Below, one piece after another: positions 1-6,654 of a stretch of 14,010 bases of DNA. Numbering within the stretch: position 1 is the first letter of the stretch; every line of letters begins with the position of its first letter. Source of the stretch: Natronohydrobacter sp. Its GTDB lineage: Bacteria; Pseudomonadota; Alphaproteobacteria; Rhodobacterales; Rhodobacteraceae. The position numbers and the translations under genes are program-made. The DNA is taken from assembly GCA_007118445.1 (NCBI GenBank), contig SKRP01000277.1, forward strand, positions 1 through 14,010. The letters are read 5' to 3'. The notes beneath the pieces were generated by a model. It was not told where the DNA came from. It saw only the letters and a list, made by a program, of their open reading frames with translations, and searched no databases.

Positions 1-495
1 AACATCCTTGGGCCGCTGACCAATCCGGCGGGGGTGAAATATCAGTTGACCGGGGCCTTTACTGCCGATTTGCTGCTCCCCATGGCCGAGACGCTCAGCG
101 CGCTGAGCACCGAGCGCGCCTGGCTGGTGCATGGTGGGGACGGGACGGATGAGTTGTCCATTGCCGCCGAAAGCGCTGTGGTGGCTCTGGAGAACGGCGC
201 ATTGCGGGAATTTTCGCTGCACCCGGAAGATGCCGGTCTGCCGGTGCATCCGTTCGAGGATTTGCTGGGTGGTGCACCGGGCGAGAATGCCCGCGAGTTG
301 CGCGCGGTGTTGTCGGGCGCGGGGCGCGCGGCCTATCGCGATGCAGTGCTCTTGAACACAGCGGCGGCGCTGGTGATCGCGGGCAAGGCCGCCGATCTGC
401 GCGAGGGCGTGGCGCGGGGGCGCGAAAGTCTGACATCGGGCGCAGCCATGCGCGCGGTCGAGGCGCTGGCGCGGATCAGCCCGGTAAAATCGTGA
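1..495 (+). CDS. trpD: Anthranilate phosphoribosyltransferase, C-terminal part (5' end outside window)
   Basis: TrpD transfers phosphoribose from PRPP to anthranilate, the second step from chorismate to tryptophan, in the cytoplasm. The frame is open from base 1 and begins with the family motif NILGPLTNPA, which lies in the middle of TrpD. About 164 residues are visible, so roughly the first half of a usual ~340-residue protein is missing to the left. The segment LVHGGDGTDELS (residues 42-53 of the visible part) matches the conserved VHG-DG-DE region, and the C-terminal helix ends in ALARISPVKS. The TGA stop is followed within 15 nt by trpC, so the two are probably co-transcribed and translationally linked. 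An internal GTG at 34 lies within the motif region and is not a real start. Nothing looks broken. Confidence 0.95.
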   Translation, partial: NILGPLTNPAGVKYQLTGAFTADLLLPMAETLSALSTERAWLVHGGDGTDELSIAAESAVVALENGALREFSLHPEDAGLPVHPFEDLLGGAPGENARELRAVLSGAGRAAYRDAVLLNTAAALVIAGKAADLREGVARGRESLTSGAAMRAVEALARISPVKS

Positions 496-499
496 CATC

Positions 500-505
500 G
501 GAGGG
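500..505 (+). promoter_or_regulatory. Ribosome binding site that decides the trpC start
   Basis: GGAGGG lies 4 nt before ATG 510. This favours ATG 510 (protein starting MATILDKIK) over the in-frame GTG at 492, which overlaps the trpD stop. The family usually starts with this M-TILDKI segment. Confidence 0.7.
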
Positions 506-509
506 CGCA

Positions 510-1316
510 ATGGCCACCATTCTGGACAAGATCAAGAGCTACAAGCTGGAAGAGGTCGCCACCCGCAAGGCCGCGCGCCCGCTGGCCGAGGTCGAAGAGG
601 CCGCGCGCAACGCGCCCGCCCCGCGCGGCTTTGCCGATGCGCTGGCGCGGGCTGAGGCGACAGGCTACGGGCTGATTGCCGAGATCAAGAAAGCCAGCCC
701 CTCGAAGGGCCTGATCCGCGCCGATTTCGACCCGCCCGCGCTGGCCCGCGCCTATGAGGCAGGCGGCGCGACCTGTCTGAGCGTCCTGACCGACACGCCC
801 AGCTTTCAGGGTGCGGATGCGTTTCTGACCGCTGCGCGCGCAGCGACCGCCCTGCCTGCGCTGCGCAAGGATTTCATGTATGACATCTATCAGGTGGCAG
901 AGGCCCGCGCGCTGCAGGGCGATTGCATTCTGATCATCATGGCCTCGGTTTCTGACGCGCAGGCGCAGGAATTGGAAGATGCGGCCTTTGGCTGGGGCAT
1001 GGATGTGCTGGTCGAGGTGCATGACGAGGAGGAGCTGGATCGCGCGCTGGTGTTGCGCTCGCCGCTTCTGGGGGTGAATAACCGCAATCTCAAGACCTTC
1101 GAGGTGACGCTGGAAACCACCCGGCGGCTGTCGAAACTGGTGCCCGAAGGCAAGCGGCTGATCGCCGAGAGCGGGATTTACACGCCCGCCGATCTGGCCG
1201 ATCTGGCAGGCTATGGCGCACGCAGCTTCCTGATTGGCGAAAGCCTGATGCGGCAGGGTGACGTTGCAGCGGCAACGCACGCGCTTTTGGCCAATCCTGT
1301 CGCTGCAGAGGTGTGA
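510..1316 (+). CDS. trpC: Indole-3-glycerol phosphate synthase
   Basis: This enzyme converts carboxyphenylamino-deoxyribulose phosphate to indole-3-glycerol phosphate, the fourth step of tryptophan synthesis, in a cytoplasmic TIM barrel. The 268-residue length is typical of a monofunctional TrpC. Family motifs appear in order: AEIKKASPSKG (residues 57-67, with Glu58 and Lys60), LSVLTD (90-95), LRKDFMYDIYQ (118-128, Lys120), LVEVHDEEEL (167-176, Glu169), GVNNRNL (188-194) and AESGI (219-223, Glu220/Ser221). The spacing matches the known catalytic set of the family. It is not fused to TrpF, unlike the enterobacterial enzyme. The upstream neighbour is trpD and the downstream neighbour moaC begins one base after the stop, so this is a tight operon. 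The start is ATG 510, chosen for the GGAGGG just upstream. Confidence 0.97.
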   Translation: MATILDKIKSYKLEEVATRKAARPLAEVEEAARNAPAPRGFADALARAEATGYGLIAEIKKASPSKGLIRADFDPPALARAYEAGGATCLSVLTDTPSFQGADAFLTAARAATALPALRKDFMYDIYQVAEARALQGDCILIIMASVSDAQAQELEDAAFGWGMDVLVEVHDEEELDRALVLRSPLLGVNNRNLKTFEVTLETTRRLSKLVPEGKRLIAESGIYTPADLADLAGYGARSFLIGESLMRQGDVAAATHALLANPVAAEV

Positions 1317-1317
1317 T

Positions 1318-1797
1318 GTGGAGAAACTGACACATTTCGACGCTGAAGGGCACGCGCATATGGTTGACGTGTCGCAAAAGTCACATACGGCGCGGGTGGC
1401 TGTGGCGGAAAGTGCTGTTCAGATGCTGCCAGAGACGCTCGCTCTGATCACCGAAGGACGCGCGAAGAAGGGCGATGTGCTGGGGGTTGCGCGGCTGGCG
1501 GGGATCATGGGGGCGAAACGCTGCGCCGATCTGATCCCGCTTTGCCATCCGCTGCCGATCACCAAGGTCTCGGTCGATCTGACCCCGGATGCAGACCTGC
1601 CCGGTGTGCGCATCCGCGCCGAAGTGCGCACCACAGGCCAGACCGGGGTCGAGATGGAGGCGTTGACGGCGGCCTCGGTCGCCGCGCTGACAGTCTATGA
1701 CATGCTGAAAGCCGCCGAGAAGTCGATGACCATCACTGCCACGAGGGTCGTGTTGAAAGATGGCGGTAAATCAGGGCGTTATGAGGCATCCTTATGA
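1318..1797 (+). CDS. moaC: Cyclic pyranopterin monophosphate synthase MoaC
   Basis: MoaC, together with MoaA, turns GTP into cyclic pyranopterin monophosphate, the first intermediate of molybdenum cofactor synthesis. The start is a GTG (initiator Met, then EKLTHFDAEGHAHMVDVS), preceded by AGAGG at 1307-1311 and separated from the trpC stop by one base. This gives 159 residues, close to the E. coli protein, and the key residues keep the E. coli numbering: LIPLCHPL (72-79, with His77), GVEMEALTAASVAALTVYD (110-128) with Asp128 and Lys131, and the C-terminal GGKSGR. An in-frame upstream ATG at 1258 lies inside trpC and adds residues unlike the family. It overlaps moeA by ATGA, so translation of the two is likely coupled. 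Confidence 0.96.
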   Translation: MEKLTHFDAEGHAHMVDVSQKSHTARVAVAESAVQMLPETLALITEGRAKKGDVLGVARLAGIMGAKRCADLIPLCHPLPITKVSVDLTPDADLPGVRIRAEVRTTGQTGVEMEALTAASVAALTVYDMLKAAEKSMTITATRVVLKDGGKSGRYEASL

Positions 1798-2966
1798 TAT
1801 CGGTCGAAGCGGCGCTGGCGCGGGTTTTCGATCTGGTGGCGCCGCTGGGCACGGAAGAGATCGCGCTCAGGGACGGCGCGGGCCGGGTCCTGCGCCAGCC
1901 GGTGCGGGCCGCGCGCGACCAGCCGCCCTTTGCGGCTTCCAGCATGGATGGCTATGCGATTTGCGGCGACCCGAGCCCTAGCGCGCAATATCAGGTGATC
2001 GGAGAGGCCGCTGCGGGCCATGGCTTTGATGGCACCATCGGCAAAGGGCAGGCGCTCCGGATCTTCACAGGTGCCCCGCTGCCCGGTGGCGCAACCCGCG
2101 TGATCATTCAGGAAGATGTCGCCCGCGAGGGCGATAGGATCACAGTCACTGCCGAGCCGGGGCTTGCAACGAATATCCGCCCGCAAGGCGGCGATTTCCG
2201 CGCAGGCGACCAGATCAGCGCACCACGTCGGTTGTGCAGTCCGGAACTGGCGCTTCTGGCAGCGATGAACTGCCCGCGCCTGCATGTCAGCGCCCGGCCT
2301 GATGTTGCGCTCATCGCGACCGGGGATGAACTGGTCATGCCCGGTGAAGCCCCGCGCGATGATCAGATCATTGCCTCGAATATATTTGCCCTGAAAGCCA
2401 TGGCCGAAGCCGAAGGCGCATCCGCGCGTATCCTGCCGATTGCGGCGGATACCGAAGCGAGCCTGCGCGCCGTGTTCGAACTGGCGCAGGGGGCGGATCT
2501 GATCGTGACCATCGGCGGGGCGTCGGTCGGGGATCACGATCTGGTCGGGCCTGTTGCGGAAGCGCTGGGGGCAGAGCGCGCCTTCTACAAGGTCGCGATG
2601 CGGCCCGGCAAGCCGCTGATGGCCGGACGGATGGGCGAGTCAGTGCTTTTGGGGCTGCCGGGAAACCCTGTGTCCTCCATCGTTTGCGGTCATCTCTTCA
2701 TGCGGCCTGTGTTGCGGGCCATGCAGGGGCTGGGGGCGCATCCGCTGCCAAGCCAGCTTGCGGAACTGACCTGCGACCTGCCTGCCAACGGGGCGCGCAC
2801 GCATTACATGCGCGCGGCGCTCGGGCCGGGGCCCAGTATCACCCCGCTGCCCGATCAGGACAGTTCGCTGCTCTCGGTTCTCTGTAATGCCGACGCGCTG
2901 CTGATCCAACCCGCAGGCGACGGGGCGCGTCGGGCCGGGGAACAGATGCGCTATATCGCGCTTTGA
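1794..2966 (+). CDS. moeA: Molybdopterin molybdotransferase MoeA
   Basis: MoeA inserts molybdate into adenylylated molybdopterin in the last step of Mo-cofactor assembly. At 390 residues it is slightly shorter than the ~410 of E. coli MoeA. Family motifs in order: PPFAASSMDGYA (44-55), LRIFTGAPLPGGA (88-100) followed by VIIQED, GGDFRAGD (132-139), the MoCF-domain start ALIATGDEL (172-180), SNIFAL (195-200), DLIVTIGGASVGDHD (235-249), KVAMRPGKPLMAG (266-278) and LGLPGNPVSS (286-295). The C-terminal beta-barrel domain IV follows from about residue 315. The ATG start overlaps the moaC stop (ATGA). MoaC and MoeA act in the same pathway. The only plausible terminator for this unit in the window is far downstream, after lexA. 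Confidence 0.96.
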   Translation: MISVEAALARVFDLVAPLGTEEIALRDGAGRVLRQPVRAARDQPPFAASSMDGYAICGDPSPSAQYQVIGEAAAGHGFDGTIGKGQALRIFTGAPLPGGATRVIIQEDVAREGDRITVTAEPGLATNIRPQGGDFRAGDQISAPRRLCSPELALLAAMNCPRLHVSARPDVALIATGDELVMPGEAPRDDQIIASNIFALKAMAEAEGASARILPIAADTEASLRAVFELAQGADLIVTIGGASVGDHDLVGPVAEALGAERAFYKVAMRPGKPLMAGRMGESVLLGLPGNPVSSIVCGHLFMRPVLRAMQGLGAHPLPSQLAELTCDLPANGARTHYMRAALGPGPSITPLPDQDSSLLSVLCNADALLIQPAGDGARRAGEQMRYIAL

Positions 2967-2972
2967 GCGCAG

Positions 2973-3001
2973 TTGACAGAACATCGGAACAGAGTTAGAA
3001 C
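2973..3001 (+). promoter_or_regulatory. lexA promoter with SOS operator (LexA box)
   Basis: The 87-bp moeA-lexA gap contains TTGACA (2973-2978), a consensus -35 box. Seventeen bases later is TAGAAC (2996-3001), a usable -10. Lying across spacer and -10 is GAAC-AGAGTTA-GAAC (2987-3001), an exact match to the direct-repeat operator GAAC-N7-GAAC known for LexA in alphaproteobacteria. A third GAAC sits at 2979-2982. LexA bound here would block RNA polymerase, giving autoregulation and induction after DNA damage. The sequence match is direct; binding is inferred from the family. Confidence 0.85.
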
Positions 3002-3053
3002 ATAATGTGAATATCCGGGGCAACCGGGGTAGGGGCTGTTCAGGGAGCGCGCA

Positions 3054-3746
3054 ATGCTGACACGCAAACAGATAGATCTGTTGAAACTGATCCACACACG
3101 GATGGAAGCCGAAGGCGTCGCGCCGTCTTTTGACGAGATGAAGGACGCGCTTGATCTGCGGTCAAAATCCGGCATTCACCGGCTGATCACGGCATTGGAA
3201 GAACGCGGCTTCATCCGCAGACTGCCGCATCGTGCGCGTGCCATCGAAGTGCTGAAGCTGCCTGATGCCCTGATGTCACAGGGTTTCGAGGCGCGGGTCA
3301 TTGAAGGCGGGGCGAAAGCCATGCCAAAGCAGCCCGTCCAGGCCGTGCCTGTGCAGGCTGCGGCGATGAGCCTGCCGATCATGGGTCGGATCGCGGCCGG
3401 CACGCCGATCGAGGCTGTCAGCGCGGCGGTGCGCGACATTTCTGTGCCGAGCTCCATGCTCAATGGCCGGGCGGCGCATTACGCGCTGGAAGTGCAGGGC
3501 GATTCGATGATCGATCTGGGTATCAATGACGGCGATATTGTCGTCATTCGCGAGCAGGATACGGCCGATAGCGGCGATATCGTGGTGGCGCTGGTCGAAG
3601 GGCATGAAGTGACCTTGAAACGCTTCCGGCGGCAGAACGGAATGATCGCGCTGGAAGCGGCCAACCCGGCCTATGAGACCCGGCTCTTGCGCGATGATCA
3701 GGTGGCCGTGCAGGGGCGGCTTGTGGGGTTGATCCGCAGCTATTGA
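3054..3746 (+). CDS. lexA: SOS response repressor LexA
   Basis: LexA represses DNA-damage genes. RecA filaments on single-stranded DNA trigger its self-cleavage, which frees the promoters. The 230-residue protein has an N-terminal winged-helix DNA-binding domain (about 1-70, LTRKQIDLLKLI to RRLPHRARAIEV). A hinge follows that is longer and more Ala/Gln-rich than in E. coli (about 70-105), then the S24 peptidase domain. The cleavage site is Ala115-Gly116 in GRIAAGTP. The nucleophile is Ser151 in QGDSMID and the general base is Lys189 in EVTLKRF. ATG 3054 is preceded by AGGGAG (3042-3047). The gene has its own SOS-controlled promoter while also lying behind moeA. A strong hairpin follows the stop. 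Confidence 0.97.
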   Translation: MLTRKQIDLLKLIHTRMEAEGVAPSFDEMKDALDLRSKSGIHRLITALEERGFIRRLPHRARAIEVLKLPDALMSQGFEARVIEGGAKAMPKQPVQAVPVQAAAMSLPIMGRIAAGTPIEAVSAAVRDISVPSSMLNGRAAHYALEVQGDSMIDLGINDGDIVVIREQDTADSGDIVVALVEGHEVTLKRFRRQNGMIALEAANPAYETRLLRDDQVAVQGRLVGLIRSY

Positions 3747-3759
3747 CGGAGCGTGGATC

Positions 3760-3789
3760 GTAGGGTGCGTGCTACAGCACGCACCCTAC
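3760..3789. terminator. Perfect 13-bp hairpin between convergent lexA and prfC
   Basis: GTAGGGTGCGTGC (3760-3772), a TACA loop, then the exact complement GCACGCACCCTAC (3777-3789). It lies 13 bp after the lexA stop and 30 bp before the prfC stop (on the other strand), so it could end transcription from both sides. There is no T-run on either strand, so it is not a textbook intrinsic terminator. It could equally be a copy of a dispersed palindromic intergenic repeat. Confidence 0.6.
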
Positions 3790-3819
3790 CCCAGAACGCA
3801 AGCCAGGTGTCGCGCCGGG

Positions 3820-5427
3820 TCAGACCATCATCTCTTTCGTCGCGGTCAGGCGCACATCGGGATAATCGCGCGCCACACGGTCGATATCCCATTGCAGACG
3901 GGTCATGAAGACCGGATCGCCGTCGCTGTCTTCGGCCATATGCTGCTTGTTGGCAGCAGCGAATTTCTCGACTGCGAGTTTTTCGCCCATGACCCAACGG
4001 GCCGAGGTGAATTGCGTCGGCTCGAACCGCACAGGCAGGCCGTATTCTTGCTCGATCCGGCTGGCCAGAACCTCGAATTGCAACTGGCCGACAACTCCCA
4101 CGATGAAGCCTGAGCCGAAAACCGGCTTGAACACCTTGGCTGCGCCTTCTTCGGCGAATTGCATCAGCGCCTTGTCCAGATGCTTGGCCTTCATCGGATC
4201 ACCCGCCCGGCAGGCTTGCAGAAGCTCGGGCGCGAAACTCGGGATACCCGTGAAGCGCAACGCTTCGCCTTCGGTCAGTGCATCACCGATGCGCAACTGC
4301 CCGTGGTTCGGTATGCCGATGATATCCCCGGCCCAGGCTTCCTCGGCCAGTTCGCGATCAGCCGCAAGGAACAGAACAGGCGAGGCTACCGACATCTGCT
4401 TTTTCGACCGCACATGTGTCAGCTTCATGCCGCGCTCGAAATGTCCCGACGCCAGTCGTACAAAGGCCACCCGGTCGCGGTGCTTGGGGTCCATATTGGC
4501 CTGCACCTTGAACACGAAGCCGGTGACCTTGCCCTCTTCCGGAGCAATCTGGCGCGATTGGGCTTTCTGGATCTGCGGCTGCGGGGCATAGGCGGAAATG
4601 CCGTCCATCAATTCCTTCACACCGAAAGAATTGATCGCCGAGCCAAACCAGATCGGGGTCAGATGCCCCTCGAGCACGGATGTCGGATCAAGGGGCGGAA
4701 GCAATTCCCGCGCCATCTCAACCTCTTCGCGCAGCGTCTCAAGCAACCCGGTGGGCACATGATTGACCATTTCCGGGTCATCAAGCCCGTTCACGACGAT
4801 GCTCTCGCCGCGTTTGTTGCGGTCGGCGCGGTTCATCAGCTCCAGCCGGTCGCGCAGCAGGTCATAGCAGCCGATAAACTCGGCCCCGGTGCCGATGGGC
4901 CAGCTCGCCGGGGTTACGTCAATGGCAAGGTTTTGTTGAATTTCGTCAATAATATCGAACGTATCGCGGCTTTCGCGGTCCATTTTGTTGCAAAAGGTCA
5001 GAATGGGAAGATCGCGCAAGCGGCAGACCTCGAACAGTTTGCGGGTTTGCGATTCCACGCCTTTCGCGCCATCGATAACCATGACCGCCGCATCGACAGC
5101 CGTTAGGGTGCGATATGTGTCTTCCGAGAAATCCGAGTGGCCGGGCGTGTCGACCAGATTGAAGCGGTTCTGCCCGAAATCGAAGGACATGGCCGAAGCG
5201 GACACCGAAATGCCGCGATCCTTTTCCATCTGCATGAAATCCGAGCGTGTGCGCCGCGCCTCGCCCTTGGCGCGGACCTGCCCGGCCATCTGGATCGCGC
5301 CGCCGAACAGCAGGAATTTCTCGGTGAGCGTGGTCTTGCCCGCATCCGGGTGCGAAATTATGGCAAAGGTGCGCCGCCGGGCGATCTCGGCGGGCAGGTC
5401 AGGGCGGTTTGAAGCAGGGTCCAGCAT
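3820..5427 (-). CDS. prfC: Peptide chain release factor 3 (RF3 GTPase)
   Basis: RF3 is a translational GTPase that recycles RF1/RF2 from the ribosome after peptide release. With the ATG at 5427 the protein has 535 residues, close to the 529 of E. coli RF3. The G domain is at the N-terminus: SHPDAGKTT (25-33, P-loop), RGISVSAS (71-78, switch I region), DTPGHSDF (93-100, G3) and NKMD (147-150, G4). Translation-factor domains 2 and 3 follow, with the RF3-typical FQVLASRIEQEYG-like segment reading FEVLASRIEQEYG. An upstream in-frame ATG at 5502 would add 25 residues (MRLHRERAIC...) that do not look like RF3. No clear Shine-Dalgarno precedes 5427, and a -10-like box sits 6 nt before it, so a leaderless mRNA is possible. 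It is divergent from hisF and convergent with lexA. Confidence 0.96.
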   Translation of the reverse strand: MLDPASNRPDLPAEIARRRTFAIISHPDAGKTTLTEKFLLFGGAIQMAGQVRAKGEARRTRSDFMQMEKDRGISVSASAMSFDFGQNRFNLVDTPGHSDFSEDTYRTLTAVDAAVMVIDGAKGVESQTRKLFEVCRLRDLPILTFCNKMDRESRDTFDIIDEIQQNLAIDVTPASWPIGTGAEFIGCYDLLRDRLELMNRADRNKRGESIVVNGLDDPEMVNHVPTGLLETLREEVEMARELLPPLDPTSVLEGHLTPIWFGSAINSFGVKELMDGISAYAPQPQIQKAQSRQIAPEEGKVTGFVFKVQANMDPKHRDRVAFVRLASGHFERGMKLTHVRSKKQMSVASPVLFLAADRELAEEAWAGDIIGIPNHGQLRIGDALTEGEALRFTGIPSFAPELLQACRAGDPMKAKHLDKALMQFAEEGAAKVFKPVFGSGFIVGVVGQLQFEVLASRIEQEYGLPVRFEPTQFTSARWVMGEKLAVEKFAAANKQHMAEDSDGDPVFMTRLQWDIDRVARDYPDVRLTATKEMMV

Positions 5428-5433
5428 GGCGCG

Positions 5434-5462
5434 CGTATAGTTTGAGACGCGCCCCCGCGCAA
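5434..5462 (-). promoter_or_regulatory. Possible prfC promoter, giving a leaderless mRNA
   Basis: Read on the minus strand: TTGCGC (5462-5457), 17-base spacer, TATACG (5439-5434). Only 6 nt separate the -10-like box from the prfC ATG (5427), which would place the transcription start on the start codon itself. That fits the lack of a visible Shine-Dalgarno. The match is imperfect and has no experimental support. Confidence 0.3.
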
Positions 5463-5487
5463 GCAGTCCCGCGCAAATCGCCCTTTC

Positions 5488-5505
5488 CCTGTGCAAGCGC
5501 ACAGG
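5488..5505. other. Small perfect hairpin in the prfC-hisF divergent spacer
   Basis: CCTGTGC (5488-5494), AAGC loop, GCACAGG (5499-5505): a 7-bp perfect stem, ending 13 nt before the hisF ATG and 5 nt before its AGGGA ribosome binding site. It could be an operator dyad or a 5' leader hairpin of hisF. No known binding motif was recognised. Confidence 0.3.
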
Positions 5506-5518
5506 CTATCAGGGACGC

Positions 5519-6280
5519 ATGTTGAAAACCCGCATCATTCCCTGTCTGGATGTCGCCGATGGCCGTGTGGTCAAAGGTGTGAATTTCGTGGATCTGCGCG
5601 ATGCCGGCGATCCGGTCGAGGCGGCCAAAGCCTATGACGCGGCAGGCGCGGATGAGCTGTGTTTTCTGGATATTCACGCGACGCATGAAAATCGCGGGAC
5701 GATGTTCGATCTGGTCACCCGCACGGCGGAAAACTGTTTCATGCCCCTGACTGTAGGGGGCGGCGTGCGTACAGTCGAGGATGTGCGCGCACTTCTGCTC
5801 GCAGGGGCGGACAAGGTGTCGTTCAATTCAGCGGCAGTGGCTGACCCTGATGTTGTGGCGCGCGCAGCGGACCGCTTCGGCAGCCAGTGCATTGTCGTGG
5901 CGATTGATGCCAAGACGGTCAGCCCCGGAAAATGGGAAATATTCACCCATGGGGGCCGCAAGCCCACGGGGACAGATGCAGTGGAATTTGCCCGGACCGT
6001 CGCGGCCAAGGGGGCGGGCGAGATCCTGCTGACATCGATGGATCGCGACGGCACGCGGGCGGGGTTCAATCTGCCGCTGACGCGCGCCATCGTGGATGCA
6101 GTGGGCATTCCCGTGATCGCGTCGGGCGGGGTCGGCACGCTGGATCATCTGGTCGAGGGAGTGCGCGTTGCAGGGGCCTCGGCTGTGCTGGCTGCCTCGA
6201 TCTTTCATTTCGGCGAATACTCGATTGGTGAGGCCAAGGCGCATATGGCCGAAGCCGGTATCCCGGTGCGTCTGGCATGA
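5519..6280 (+). CDS. hisF: Imidazole glycerol phosphate synthase, cyclase subunit HisF
   Basis: HisF uses ammonia delivered by the glutaminase HisH to convert PRFAR into imidazole glycerol phosphate and AICAR, linking histidine and purine synthesis. The 253-residue length is exactly typical. It is a TIM barrel with catalytic Asp11 in IIPCLDVADGRVVKG and Asp130 in VVAIDAKTV. It also has the phosphate-binding GGGVRTVEDV (80-89), ADKVSFNSAAV (97-107), TSMDRDGT and the second phosphate loop ASGGVG near the C-terminus. ATG 5519 is preceded by AGGGA (5511-5515). It overlaps hisE by ATGA. The usual partners hisH and hisA are not directly upstream; the gene instead starts in the spacer shared with divergent prfC, so it probably has its own promoter. 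Confidence 0.97.
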   Translation: MLKTRIIPCLDVADGRVVKGVNFVDLRDAGDPVEAAKAYDAAGADELCFLDIHATHENRGTMFDLVTRTAENCFMPLTVGGGVRTVEDVRALLLAGADKVSFNSAAVADPDVVARAADRFGSQCIVVAIDAKTVSPGKWEIFTHGGRKPTGTDAVEFARTVAAKGAGEILLTSMDRDGTRAGFNLPLTRAIVDAVGIPVIASGGVGTLDHLVEGVRVAGASAVLAASIFHFGEYSIGEAKAHMAEAGIPVRLA

Positions 6281-6588
6281 GCGCGCTGGAACGATTGGCC
6301 GCCACGATTGCCGCGCGGCAGGGCGCGGACCCGGAAACGAGCTGGACTGCGAAACTGCTGGCCAAGGGGCCCGAGAAATGCGCCGAGAAATTCGGGGAAG
6401 AGGCCATTGAAGCCGTGATCGAAGCCGTCAAGGGCGACCAGGCGCGGCTGACTTCGGAAGCGGCGGATGTGCTCTATCACCTGCTGGTCATGTGCGCCGC
6501 GCGCGGGGTCACGTTGTCGGGGATCGAGGCAGAGCTGGCCCGGCGCGAGGGTGTATCCGGCGTGGCCGAGAAAGCGGCGCGCGAATAG
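6277..6588 (+). CDS. hisE: Phosphoribosyl-ATP pyrophosphatase HisE
   Basis: HisE hydrolyses phosphoribosyl-ATP to phosphoribosyl-AMP and pyrophosphate, the second step of histidine synthesis. This is a stand-alone 103-residue protein, as is common in alphaproteobacteria, not the HisIE fusion of enterobacteria. It is an all-alpha MazG-like fold. The metal-binding pattern is visible in KCAEKFGEEAIEAVIEA (about residues 34-50, with the acidic pair Glu41/Glu42) and SEAADVLYHLLV (60-71, with the Glu-x-x-Asp motif). Its ATG lies inside the hisF stop (ATGA), so translation is coupled. About 66 bp without a convincing terminator follow before the permease gene. Confidence 0.95.
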   Translation: MSALERLAATIAARQGADPETSWTAKLLAKGPEKCAEKFGEEAIEAVIEAVKGDQARLTSEAADVLYHLLVMCAARGVTLSGIEAELARREGVSGVAEKAARE

Positions 6589-6654
6589 CAAGCGCCTTGC
6601 CCAGCCCTCACGCGGGGTATATTGGACACATGTTAAACAACGCGCAGGCGCAGA

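Noticed and set aside
492..509. GTG 492 as trpC start
   Set aside because: ATG 510 has GGAGGG at proper spacing and gives the usual N-terminus.
333..1280. Long minus-strand open frame opposite trpD/trpC
   Set aside because: Shadow of high-GC coding sequence; trpC motifs on the other strand are unmistakable.
1779..2537. Minus-strand frame opposite moeA
   Set aside because: Shadow of moeA; no recognisable protein features.
4159..5106. Long plus-strand open frame opposite prfC
   Set aside because: Antisense shadow; rich in His, Gln and Arg and unlike any family, whereas prfC covers the span with full motifs.
5428..5502. ATG 5502 as prfC start
   Set aside because: The extra 25 residues are unlike RF3 N-termini and would extend nearly into the hisF start region.
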